This document shows, piece after piece, positions 30,430-40,389 of a DNA stretch of 64,000 nt (the first letter of the stretch is position 1; every line of letters starts with the position of its first letter). The position numbers and the translations under genes were made by a program. The stretch is from Phialocephala subalpina (lineage: Eukaryota; Ascomycota; Leotiomycetes; Helotiales; Mollisiaceae): assembly GCA_900073065.1 (NCBI GenBank), contig FJOG01000060.1:82258-146257 (forward strand), written 5' to 3'. The notes beneath the pieces are model-generated. The model was not told the DNA's origin. It did not search any database and saw only the letters and a list, made by a program, of their open reading frames with translations.

Positions 30430-31808
30430 ATGGGTTCCATCGAAGAAGATTTCGCCGTCAAGGAAACGCCTACCAAGGTCCTGGTCCTCGGTGGTTGTTA
30501 TGGTGGGCTGTCTGCTGCGTTGAATTTGAGGGATCTGTGTGATGGGAAGAGGAGTAGGGCTACGTTGCATTTGCCAGATGAGGGAACCGGGAAGAGGGCG
30601 AAGTTACCCGTTGAAATTAAGATTGTTGATGAGAGGGACGGATACTGTATGACCACCGTCCTCTTCATACTTCCCAAAATGCTGATAGCTTGCAGACCAC
30701 TTAATCGGATCTCCTCTCGCCCTAGCATACGAAGACTTCGCACAAAAGGCATGGGTGAAATACGACGACCTTCCCGCCCTCAAAGCGCCAGGCGTGAGCT
30801 GGGTCCAAGCACGAGCAACGAGTGTTGACCCCGAGATGAAAGTCGCAATCATCACAAACACACTTTCCGGCGAGACGACAGAAGAGTCCTACGACTATCT
30901 GATCGTCAGCACCGGCTTGCGAAGAGACTGGCCCACTGTTCCACAATCACTGAGGAGGAAGGAGTACTTAGCTGAGGCGACAGCGCATATTAGAGCTGCG
31001 AGAAGTGCGAGGGAGTGCGTTGTGATCGGTGGAGGTGGGATCGTCACTCATATCCTTTGGTGCGGAGCTGATAAGATGAACAGGCGCAGTAGGAATCGAA
31101 ATGGCAGCCGAGCTCAAACTCGTTGAACCATCCCTCGACGTCAAGCTAATCCACTCTCGCGACCGATTCCTGTCATCCGAACCACTCCCAGATGAGTTCA
31201 AAGACCGCACCGCTGCTGTCCTCCGCGAAGGAGGCGTGGATCTCATTCTCAGCCGTCGAGTCAACGAGATAATCCCAATCAACAAAGAGGACGAAAAGCC
31301 ACTCTTCGATCTAACGTTAAGTGATGGTAGTGTGTTGAAAGCCGGACATGTCATATCAGCCATCTCCCACGGCATCCCATCAACCTCTTTCCTCCCACCT
31401 TCATCTCTCAACGAGCATGGATACGTCAACATCTCCTCCACACTAAACTTCAAATCCACCGCCCCTAACCACCTCTCCCACTTCGCAGTTGGCGACATCG
31501 CGAACTGGTCAGGAATCAAGCGCTGCGGAGCAGCTATGGCGATGGGTCATATCGCTGCAACGAATGTTTATCAACAGTTATTGCAAAAGAAATTTGGCAG
31601 TGAACCAAAATTCGCCGAGTTCCCGGAGGTGCCGCCTATGATTGCTTTGGCGGTGGGGAAACAGGCTGTGCTTTATGGGGAGAAGGAGGGCACTACCTGG
31701 GGGGAGGATAAGATGGATATGATGTTTGGGAGTGATTTGGGGTGGAGTATTTGTTGGAATTATTTGAGGTTGGGGTATGATGGGACAACGGGGGAGCTTG
31801 TGAAGTGA
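30430..31808 (+). CDS. AIF/FSP1-like FAD-dependent NAD(P)H oxidoreductase
   Basis: Three exons (30430-30646, 30696-31034, 31084-31808) encode 426 residues. The N-terminus has the FAD dinucleotide-binding motif VLVLGGCYGGLSAALNL. The second binding motif is CVVIGGG|AVGIEMAAEL, split by intron 2 and expected to bind NAD(P)H. A flavin-contact region FAVGDIANWSGIKRCGAA follows. The family (apoptosis-inducing factor homologues, AMID/FSP1, related to type II NADH dehydrogenases) transfers electrons from NAD(P)H to quinones or other acceptors. No signal peptide or clear membrane segment is seen. Cys replaces the usual small residue in the first motif (GGCYGG), which is tolerated in relatives. Upstream in-frame ATG codons exist near 30393, but MGSIEEDF fits best. 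Confidence 0.88.
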
Positions 31809-32032
31809 GAAGTATGTTCTGGAAAGGGGTTGCTTGGACGGTGACACCTGTTAACTACTGACTCGAAGAGTCAACGTTTGAGTGAGTTCTCATCTACGCG
31901 CTACACCTCAAAGCCCCTGTACTTCCGATTAGTACTATTCACAGTCACACTACTCCAAGTTATATCGATCCCGGTCATCGCCCCCTTGTTCTAATAGACT
32001 TCTCCGTGGTCTCCTCGCGATGCTTTCAGTGC

Positions 32033-32431
32033 TCATAGGCTCATTTGAGTGCGATTCTTCTCCTTGTTCTTCCATCGTACCGTCAACCAAGCTGCGAGCA
32101 CCGCGCCAGCAACCCCAATCGGCGCGCTCGGTATCGAGATCGCGACCTGGGAACCTACACTGAGTCCTCCGCCACCACCTCCAGAGTTCGAACTTGGAAA
32201 TGAAGTCGCCGTAGCTTGAGTATTGCTCGCGCTGCTACTACTCGCACCTCCAACTCCACTCTTTGTCGCACTGTCAAAGGCCCCCGAGCTTGTTGCTGAA
32301 ATACTTGCTGCAGTAGTCAACAGACTCAAATCCTCCTCCTTCCACCGTATCTGCAACGGATAAGCAACATTCCAATCACCAGTCGAGGTAACAACTTCCG
32401 TCCCGAGAGTATTTTGAGAAAGGATGTTATC
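32033..32431 (-). pseudogene. 3' half of Ser-rich single-pass membrane protein, truncated by repeat
   Basis: The frame reads NTLGTEVVTSTGDWNVAYPL, then QIRWKEEDLSLLTTA, a Ser/Ala/Thr stalk, a Gly run, a transmembrane segment (IPSAPIGVAGAVLAAWLTV) and a basic cytoplasmic tail. This is the C-terminal half of a common fungal surface protein type, whose Cys-rich N-terminal half should lie upstream. At 32432 the frame is broken by the start of an inverted repeat that recurs at 37543, and the N-terminal half is not found on either side of the intervening segment. No start codon belongs to it. It is therefore a truncated gene. Confidence 0.6.
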
Positions 32432-32881
32432 TAACGTCTATCCCTGCGTGCCGAAAAACCCATCGTGCCGAAAAAAATAACGGGTACTTTGAGTTTAAGT
32501 ATTTTAAAATCTTTGAACATTTTAGTATCTTCTCTACTTTTTTATAAGTTATGTTCCGTGACCACTCTCTAACACCCTAAACCCCTCCCACTAGAAAATC
32601 ACGTTCACATCGTCGCTCTTACACCTGATTTGCAAAGGGTCTCTTTTTATAGTATATCAGAGTTTCTCTACCATTGCTCTACCACCGAGCTTATACCATC
32701 CCTAGTACTTATAAAGAGGTCTTATCCGAGCTCTAAAGCCTTACCACTATGCGGGAAATCGTCATTAGCCTTGTTGCTGCTTGTGGCGTGTAGATTCATG
32801 CAACATCGCCACGCGAGCCGGTACCTCGAATCAAAGCGAGTGCCGATTTTGGTTAGTGCGAAACAACCCCGCATTTTCTAC

Positions 32882-33036
32882 TGTGGTCTTTGGATAAATA
32901 ATTACACCTTTGGCATTTGCTTCTAGTACGTTCGACCCAACAATTAAGCCAGTTCTGTCTTTCGTATTGGCTCTCTACCCTTGATGAGGCTGAGTTCAAA
33001 ACCCTCAGGGGTGTAATTATTTATCCAAAGACCACA
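32882..33036. repeat. 27 bp perfect inverted repeat, hairpin-forming
   Basis: TGTGGTCTTTGGATAAATAA and the next seven bases (32882-32908) are repeated exactly in inverted orientation at 33010-33036, with a loop of about 100 bp. There is no coding capacity. It resembles a miniature inverted-repeat element or its relic. Confidence 0.8.
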
Positions 33037-33447
33037 ATATAATATTTACGCTATAATTTAATTTTTGTAGCCTTAGGTATAAATACCGGGTGTGGCTGGG
33101 TGTACTATAGCATCTGATGCTTAGTAATAATTCTAATGTCTAGCGTAATTGATCCAGGCACGAAAATTGTGAACAAAACCTTGGTTGTATAAGCCGAACA
33201 AATCTGTATTCAAAGTAACATTTAAACTAGGATCGACCCTATCGTCTGGCGTTTGTGATAACTAAAAAAGTGTATTCTTTGCATAATATATAGTAATTAG
33301 AAGATACTAGAAAACGAGTGGCGATTATAAATTATTATAAAGGCATAGGCTCCTCTTAATACTCTCTATGAAATAGAGAAAAAGAAAAAGATATTATACT
33401 TAAAGCTATTAATGTCAAATGATAATCATACGACTAGTCTATTTATA
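33037..33447. other. 3' flank of the HET-NACHT-WD40 gene
   Basis: Moderately AT-rich, no reading frame. No feature was seen. Confidence 0.4.
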
Positions 33448-36400
33448 TTATATAACTTTTGACCCTTCTTTGAATCCAAAGATAGAAATTTTCCCAGAAA
33501 AACTCCCTATAGCAATAATTCCGTTCCAATTAGCTTTCCAGGCTGCTTCACAAGTTGGTCGAAAATCAGGAGGAATCCAGAGAATACGTCTCTGTCCTTC
33601 TACTACCCAATCATTTGAGTCTAGTATAGTATACGGCACTTTGTTATCTTGTGAGACAGTAACTGAACTGACCCAGTGTGAAATATTACTGAGTGGTAGT
33701 GCTGTTCCCATTGCCGCGTCCCAGAGCCGGGTCCTGCTGTCGCGTGATATGGACATAATAAGCTTACTATCGGATGAAAAGGCGACTGATCTGACTGAAT
33801 CTGAATGGCCTTTGAGCGTCTGGTGTGATACTTGTGTAATATCCCAGAGCCGTATTGTCTTGTCATCTGAACATGACGCGACTAGCTTGCCGTCAGGTGA
33901 AAAGGCGACTGATCCGACTGAATCTGAATGGCCTTTAAGCGTCTGGAATAATGCTCCTGTTGCTATATCCCAGAGCCGTATTGTCTTATCATTTGAACAT
34001 GACGCGATTAGTTTGCCGTTAGGTGAAAAGGCGAAGAAGTTGACACGCTTTGAATGGCCTTGGAGCATGTGGAGTAATGCTCCTGTTGCTGTATCCCAGA
34101 GCTGTATTTTCTTATCGTTTGAACATGACGCTACTAGCTTGCCGTCAGGTGAGAAGGCGACTGGTTCGATCTCACTTGAATAGCCTTTGAGCGTTTGGAC
34201 TAATGCTCCTGTTGCTGTATCCCAGAGCCGTACTGTCTTGTCATTTGAACATGACGCGACTAGCTTGCCGTCAGGTGAGAAGGCGACTGATTTAACTGAA
34301 TCTGAATGGCCTTTGAGCGTTTGGACTAATGCTCCTGTTGCTGTATCCCAAAGCCGTACTGTCTTATCGAGTGAACATGACGCGACTAGCTTGCCGTCAG
34401 GTGAGAAGGCGACTGATTCGATCCCATTTGAATGGCCTTTGAGCGTCTGGACTAATGCTCCTGTTGCTGTATCCCAGAGCCATACTACTGCTTCATTTGA
34501 ATATAATACGACTAGCTTGCTATCGGGTGAGAAGGCGATGGGTTTGATCCTACTTGAATAGCATTTGAGCGTTTGGAGTAATGCTCCTGTTGCTGTATCC
34601 CAGAGCCGTACTGTCTTATCGAGTGAATATGACGCGACCAGATTGCCGTCGGGTGAGAAGGCAACTGAGATAACGCGATTTGAATGGCCCTCAAGCGTTT
34701 GTAGAAGAACACTCCAATTTTCTTCTATTCTTGGAATTATGTCAATCCATGCTGGGATATGCTTTTCAAAGTTGGCTCGAACAATACTCTTGTCAGGGGC
34801 AAATACAAGGGCTGAACAATATAATTGTAAAGGGTATTGTTCAGCGACAGATCGGTTATATAAGGCAAATCGCTTTGTGTCATGGATAAATGCGTGCAAA
34901 TTGGGACTTTTATCAACCTGAGAACAAGTTAAGTAAAATTTTATAAATAATAGATAAATAACTTACTAGAATATAAGCCTCTAAAGATAATATTGCTTGA
35001 ATCCCTTCTGATGTCTTGCCCATCCACCCAAGCGCCTCAAGCCAGTGCAGTAGATGATCCTGCAGAAACTGGTGAGCTTCCTCGCCATCGTGATCCTGAG
35101 AACTACTCCTTTGCAGATGCTGGACCCAGTAAAGGCATGCATATTGAACTTCGGGCGGAAGGTATTTCTGGAGACGACTACTCTTAACTTGGCTGGCTTG
35201 ACTACTAGGAGTATGCATTTCACAAATGTCCTTCTTAAGCGTCTGGGACATTAGCTGTATACAGCTAGTAGCTAATATCTGGTGTGCCTTCTTTTCATCT
35301 ACCCAGAAATCCCCACATCGATCTTTGTTAAGGAGGAAGTCGCGAAATGAAGGGTGATGGAGGCGGAGCTGGCGAGTCGGGTCCTCTGGAATATTAAGAA
35401 TCGCATGAAGGTCCTCAAATGTCCGGTTGATATCTTCTCTCGAAAGGTGTAATAACCTGCTTAATGAAGAGGCGGAAAGAGGGGAGAATAGTACCACTAT
35501 ACTTCCAAGCGTGTGCTTTAATATATCGCATACCTCTTCTATCTCTTCGTCCGAATATCCGGAGGAGATTGAGTGCTTGAGGACAGTAAGGTAGATCTCG
35601 TCGAGGTGCTTGTCTGGTGCGGTAATAGCACCGCTACTGCCCTTGAGAATTGTATCTAGTCGCTTGCGCGCGAACCGCTTCCCTTCACGAATGAACCGAC
35701 ATGCAGTTGCCGCCCAAATGAAGAGACCGTAAGCATATAGAACTAGCTGTTTTAGAACCACTTCGCTTGGCCAGTCTACTCCAAAACTCCACTCCTGCCT
35801 GATTGTCCCCAGATTGTATTCCAGGAATAAATAGATATCATGGTTGACAATTGCAGGCGGTATATTGTGGAGTATAAAGTCTTCGTGCTCAACTTGTGGG
35901 ATACGGTGTATGCCGTGCCGGATTGGAATTTCAGGTCTACTGGTTAGAAAGACTCGGAGTCGTACCGTTTTAAGTGATCGAGCCTCAGCTAAGAGCTCTA
36001 GAATGATTCGGATATTGAGATCACCCTCACACTCGTCGAGCGCATCAATAACAAGAACGAAAGACTGGTGGTGTTTCTCCAGTTTTGACAAGGGACCGAG
36101 AACAAGCTGACGCCACTGGTCTAAGAGGGACAAATTCGCAATATCACTCCGCTCTCTCAGAACATCACGGATATGGGTTTTGAGAGATGGCACGACATAC
36201 GCGAGTTGCACCGCTAGAGTTGTAAAAAACTTCCCGGCATGGCTCACATCTCCGCCACCTTTGGAGAAGAAGAAGCTGGCCCCAAGGCGCTTTTGATTGA
36301 AGTATGTGTGCGCCACAGTCCGCGCAATCGTTGATTTTCCTGTGCCAGCTAAGCCGTTCAGCCAGAAGATAGACCGCTCATCTTGACCATCAACCCAGTT

Positions 36401-37361
36401 ATATATGTCTTGTAATAGGTCGACTCGTGTATTAGGGAGGCAGGTTGGTTCGTGTTGTTTGCTGAATGAATTAAACGCCGCCCCTGAAGCGGAAGGAAGA
36501 CGATCGAGCTCTAGGTTAAGGGATTAGCGCTCTTTTGATTGCTATATAAGGTGTAATATCAAATTTTTGGAACTTACCCTTCAAATATATGTCTCCTTCC
36601 TCCCAGAGCTGTTTAAACGCTTTGTCCTTCGAAGGTTTGTTGATCTCCTCTCGGAGCCGCTTCAACGCTTTCTTTCCCCCTTCGCCGTAGAGGAGGGGAA
36701 TCTGGATATCAAAAATGCCAAATAGCGAGTATGCCTTGTCCTCTTCGCGTGTAGTCTGGCGGTGTTCTGCCCATGACAACCGGTCTTCTATGTCGAATTG
36801 TGACAGAGGGGTTCCCCGAAGCGCGGGAACCGCGATTCCTGTTATCTCGTGGACTTGTTGCTCTAGCGTCCTCTTATCACCTATTCGCTCGCCTTCTTGG
36901 GAGAAGAACTCGACCGACTGAGGGGCAAGAAGCTCTTGAAGGGTCCAGCCTCGTGTAAACCATCTGCTTGTTCGGATTGCCGATTCCCAGGGCTGCTGAT
37001 AGGACTGGTCAGTGATATCGACGTCCGTTCTCGGAACGTCTGACAAAAAGACGTAGCATTTCGCCGCATCGCGGTACCATCGAAACATAGAGTTAATGGC
37101 TTCTGCGAGCTCAGCACTACTCGATTTGTCAATGCAACAGGTATCAACCCAGAAGTATTGCAAGCCGTCATGTCTCGCCTGTTCTCCGCAGAATCGGATC
37201 TTGTCAAACCCCGCCTTGGTCGTTCCATTCCCTTTCTTCATGTCCTTGAAGGTGATCTCCTCCAGTCCCCATGTGTGAGAGAGTATCGCATATAGGGGAA
37301 TATCGTCGAAAAACTGCGTCAGGCTGAACTCGCCATCGTCGTTGTAGTGTAGTAGGCGCAT
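33448..37361 (-). CDS. HET-NACHT-WD40 STAND protein (HNWD, HET-E/HET-D type)
   Basis: Exons 37361-36578, 36510-34967 and 34917-33448 (introns 67 and 49 bp, phases match) give 1,265 residues without a stop. Residues 1-260 are a HET domain (YAILSHTWG, FWVDTCCIDKSSSAELAEAI, SRWFTRGWTLQELLAP, EDKAYSLFGIF). The NACHT follows with Walker A GLAGTGKST at about 314-322 and Walker B FVLVIDALDEC. From about 848 there are eight WD40 repeats of 42 residues with near-identical framework (SPDGKLVASCSNDKTVRLWD) and variable residues just after GHS. Such proteins sense non-self ligands through the WD propeller and trigger HET-domain cell death in incompatible fusion (known for Podospora het-e, het-d, het-r). 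The gene looks intact. Its role in incompatibility here is inferred from architecture. Confidence 0.93.
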
Positions 37362-37543
37362 TATTCAGACAGGACCAGAGAGGATCACTGAATAAAAATT
37401 TGCGGTGAATAGTTCTCGCAGAGCCGATATCCATGCATTTGTTGGGTAGGAGTACAGGTTGGGTCGAGGTTGTGCTCGTACGGCCCAGCTGAACGGCAGC
37501 CTCGCGGCATACTGGTTTTTTTCGGCACGGCGGGATAGACGTT

Positions 37544-37846
37544 ATCAAATATGCCGTTGTTTTGCCGGATGGGCTAGGGTGCGGGGTCGCTAAAATGCCC
37601 CACTTCGACGTCACTACGACCCCTACATCAGATCCCGAAATCTGAAATATTCTCGCCTCCCCATCTTTGCCTTTCATATATTATCAATCTTACCAGCCTT
37701 TAGGGATCTAGACCTTCCTTCCGGGAAAGAGCACCTCGATCTTATTAATGTAAAGAGTTCTGGACCTCTTTCGAAAAAGAGCCAGAGTATTTATTGGACT
37801 GATCTCATCGACACTCTCAATAAACATTCACGGCTCGATATTCGCC
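37544..37846. other. spacer between inverted repeat and MOSC gene
   Basis: Contains the promoter of the MOSC gene. Two short related stretches (CTTCCTTCCGGGAAAGAGC near 37714 and CCTCTTTCGAAAAAGAGCC near 37774) can each fold into a small hairpin. Confidence 0.35.
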
Positions 37847-38999
37847 ATGTTTGAGAAATTGAATCCGTTCTCAGGTCCGTCGGCCGTCAGCGAGGTCACA
37901 GAATTACGTATATACCCTATAAAATCATGCCGTGGTATCTCGATCAAGAAGTCGTATCTGACGCGACGCGGTCTTGATCTTGATAGGAGATGGATGTTCG
38001 TGGATGCCGAAACACTTAAGTATGCACTTGTTCCTCCCAGATATCGCTCTTTTGCAATGGTAAAAGAACGTCCTAGACTAGATGCTAATGCTTTTGGATT
38101 GCAGATTCGTAACCATCCGTGACATCTCAGAAATGACCCTCATCGACACCGCATTCACCTCCACATCCGACACCTCTTCCTCCGCCCCCTCTCCCACCTC
38201 TCCCACCTCCGACTCAGACGCCGAACAACTCATTATCTCGATCCGAAACACCGACAAGAAAGTCATGGTCCCCGCTCGACCAACCACACAATGGCTCGAA
38301 GACAATACCGAATTGAAACAAGTAAATATCTGGGAATACATAACAGACGGCTACATCTACTCCGACACCATCAATAACGTCTTCACAGATCTCTTCAAGA
38401 AGCCAGTAAAGTTAGTATATAAAGGTCCAACACCTCGGATATTGAGAGGAAATGGAGCGCCAGAATTGCTGGGGAGGGAAGAGAGTACGAATTTTCCAGA
38501 CGTGATGCCGTTGCAGATTGCGAATGAAGCTAGTATCAAGGAATTGAACCAGAGATTGAAGGAGAAGGGACATGAGGAGATTACGATCGAACGCTTTCGT
38601 CCGAACATTATTGTCAAAGGCGCGGATACGACGAGATCTGATGATAAGGCACCAGGAGCTTGGAGTGAGGATTCGTGGAAGACTGTTAGGATATTGGATG
38701 GTGAACAACCTTCTGGTATTGTTTCGATGCTGGGAGGCAGAAACAAAGGATTGGAAATCGATGTCCAAGCCAGATGCGCGAGATGTCAGGTTCCGAATGT
38801 TGATCCGGAGACAGCAGAGAAGGATAAACATGAGCCTTGGGATACGCTTGTCAGCTATCGAAGGGTTGATGAGGGAATCAAGTGGAAGCCCTGTTTTGGG
38901 ATGCTGAGCGCGCCGAGGAATGAGGGCCCGATTGCTGTTGGGATGAAATTTGAGGTGACGGAGACGACCGATGCTCATAAGTATGTGAAGGGATTTTGA
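37847..38999 (+). CDS. MOSC-domain protein (mARC-like, molybdenum cofactor binding)
   Basis: Two exons (37847-38019, 38105-38999; 85 bp intron) encode 355 residues. The N-terminal MOSC beta-barrel domain begins at VTELRIYPIKSCRGISIKKS and includes DLDRRWMFVDAETLKFVTIR across the splice. The C-terminal MOSC domain has RFRPNIIVKG, the Cys-containing ARCARCQVPNVDPETAEKD and CFGML. This layout is that of mitochondrial amidoxime-reducing component and related Moco-sulfurase C-terminal proteins. The conserved Cys in RC-x-x-C-Q-V-P-N is the candidate Mo ligand region. A Ser/Thr/Asp-rich insertion (TSTSDTSSSAPSPTSPTSDS) sits between the domains, longer than usual. No membrane segment is evident at the N-terminus. 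Substrate unknown. Confidence 0.88.
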
Positions 39000-39534
39000 G
39001 TTCTCAAGGACAAGTAGATGAAGATATCGCAACTTCGGTACAAGTCCTGGGAAATGCTACCATGAAGGTTATGCATGGCTTTGTACCAATTTGAATCCTA
39101 GAGGCAACTCGACTCTCACAAACTTTGTTCGGAGTCTAGAGGGAACCCGTGAAACCGAGGCATTTGTGTGACCGGGTAAACCTGGAAGGTTCAAAGCAGC
39201 GTGCTAGCGATGAAATGGTGCTCGAACCTACTCAACCATTGTCAGGTTCACTAATTAAACATTTCTGAACGCCTTCTGGCTTCCTGACGCTACAAGCAGC
39301 CACGTTGAAAGTTGGTTCTCAAGGCGGACATTTGCAAGTCGTCTAGGACCACAAGCGGAGAGGGTTATACCTCCCTTTCGAAGGTGAGTCAATCTCATAC
39401 CATCTGAGCGGGTCAATCTTTTTCGGACCCGGCTTCTAACAGCAGCCTTGACGCTCCCAATTCCAACGAGGATTATACACCGCTCCTAATTTCGATCTTT
39501 GCGAAACCGTACCTCAGATTTCAATCCACCAGCC
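39000..39534. other. intergenic region
   Basis: 3' flank of the MOSC gene and promoter/leader of the next gene. No feature was seen. Confidence 0.4.
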
Positions 39535-40198
39535 ATGAGTTCCGGCGCCCAGAAGAGAGACAAACATTCTGAGGAGGTCGAGCAGGATGAACATAACGTA
39601 CAATCACCCGCAAAGCTTCGCAGGTCCGTACGGGAGCGACGCCCAAACACTGACGGCACTGCCAGCAGCGCCTTTGTGAGTTCTGAAATTCTCTTCAGCG
39701 AAGACGACGACGACGACGAAGACTACGACGAAGTCACGATATCGATGCCAAATCTGAAGAAAGGCTTCCAGCAGCCTACAAAGAAGGCGTCAGAGGTGAA
39801 TGCCAGAGTCCAAGAACTTCAAAACTCCAACGAAGCTCTGGAGAAGGAGAGGGATGCTTGCAAGCTGAAGGTACATTGTCAACCGCTTCACGAAAGTGAA
39901 TATGAGTTAATGATCCTTCTAGAGTGACATATTATTCAAGCTCGCGGTTCACTTCATGGGCATTGGAAAGTTCGCAATGGATAAGCTCGAGGAGGGAGAT
40001 TCAAAGGACAACACATCTTCTTCGTACTGGGTTGCAGCTCATATGGCGAAGAAGGTAGTCGCTGGATTCGAGGAGGAAACTCAGCTTCTCAGGGAGGTCG
40101 GAACAATCTCAAAGGATCCTGTTGCACATCTTGCCGGTCTTGATCTCGAGAAAGCTGTCAACGAATTCCGGGAGCAGATTCAGAAGAACCAGTCATAG
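39535..40198 (+). CDS. acidic coiled-coil protein, function unknown
   Basis: Exons 39535-39870 and 39923-40198 (52 bp intron) encode 203 residues. The start MSSGAQKRDKHSEE is chosen over an upstream in-frame codon at 39499. The N-terminal half is charged, with a basic patch (KLRRSVRERRPN), an Asp-run (EDDDDDEDYDE) and a short coiled coil (ARVQELQNSNEALEKERDACK). The C-terminal half is helical and well conserved in look (LFKLAVHFMGIGKFAMDKLE, EEETQLLREVGTISKDP, LDLEKAVNEFREQIQKN). A nuclear or chromatin-associated role is possible from the charge pattern, but no domain is recognised. Confidence 0.7.
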
Positions 40199-40389
40199 GG
40201 GAAATGTGGATCGGGAGTAGGCTTGTGAAGCAGACATGGAGGCCAAGAAGTGGATGGATTCAGACGTTCCCCTTCTCTGATTTCTTCGATATATCTCAGT
40301 TATGCATCTAAATTCAGCTCTTCAAGATGTATCCATTGGGGCCGGTGCTTCTCCCAAGCTAGCAGCAGCCTTTATCTCTGCTAAAATAT

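Larger units (their letters stand above)
32432..37543. mobile_element. 5.1 kb segment bounded by inverted repeats, carries HET-NACHT-WD40 gene
   Basis: The left border TAACGTCTATCCCTGCGTG continuing to CCGAAAAA (32432-32458) recurs inverted at 37517-37543 with 25 of 27 matches. A second partial CGTGCCGAAAAA copy lies just inside the left border. The segment contains a hairpin (32882-33036) and the complete HET-NACHT-WD40 gene. The left insertion point truncates the Ser-rich membrane gene. No transposase is recognised inside. Independent insertion of two small elements at the two places would give the same picture, so mobility of the whole segment is an inference. Confidence 0.4.

Noticed and set aside
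33419..34921. Long plus-strand frames opposite the WD40 exon
   Set aside because: They are antisense images of the repeated WD40 codons and have a repeating low-information sequence.
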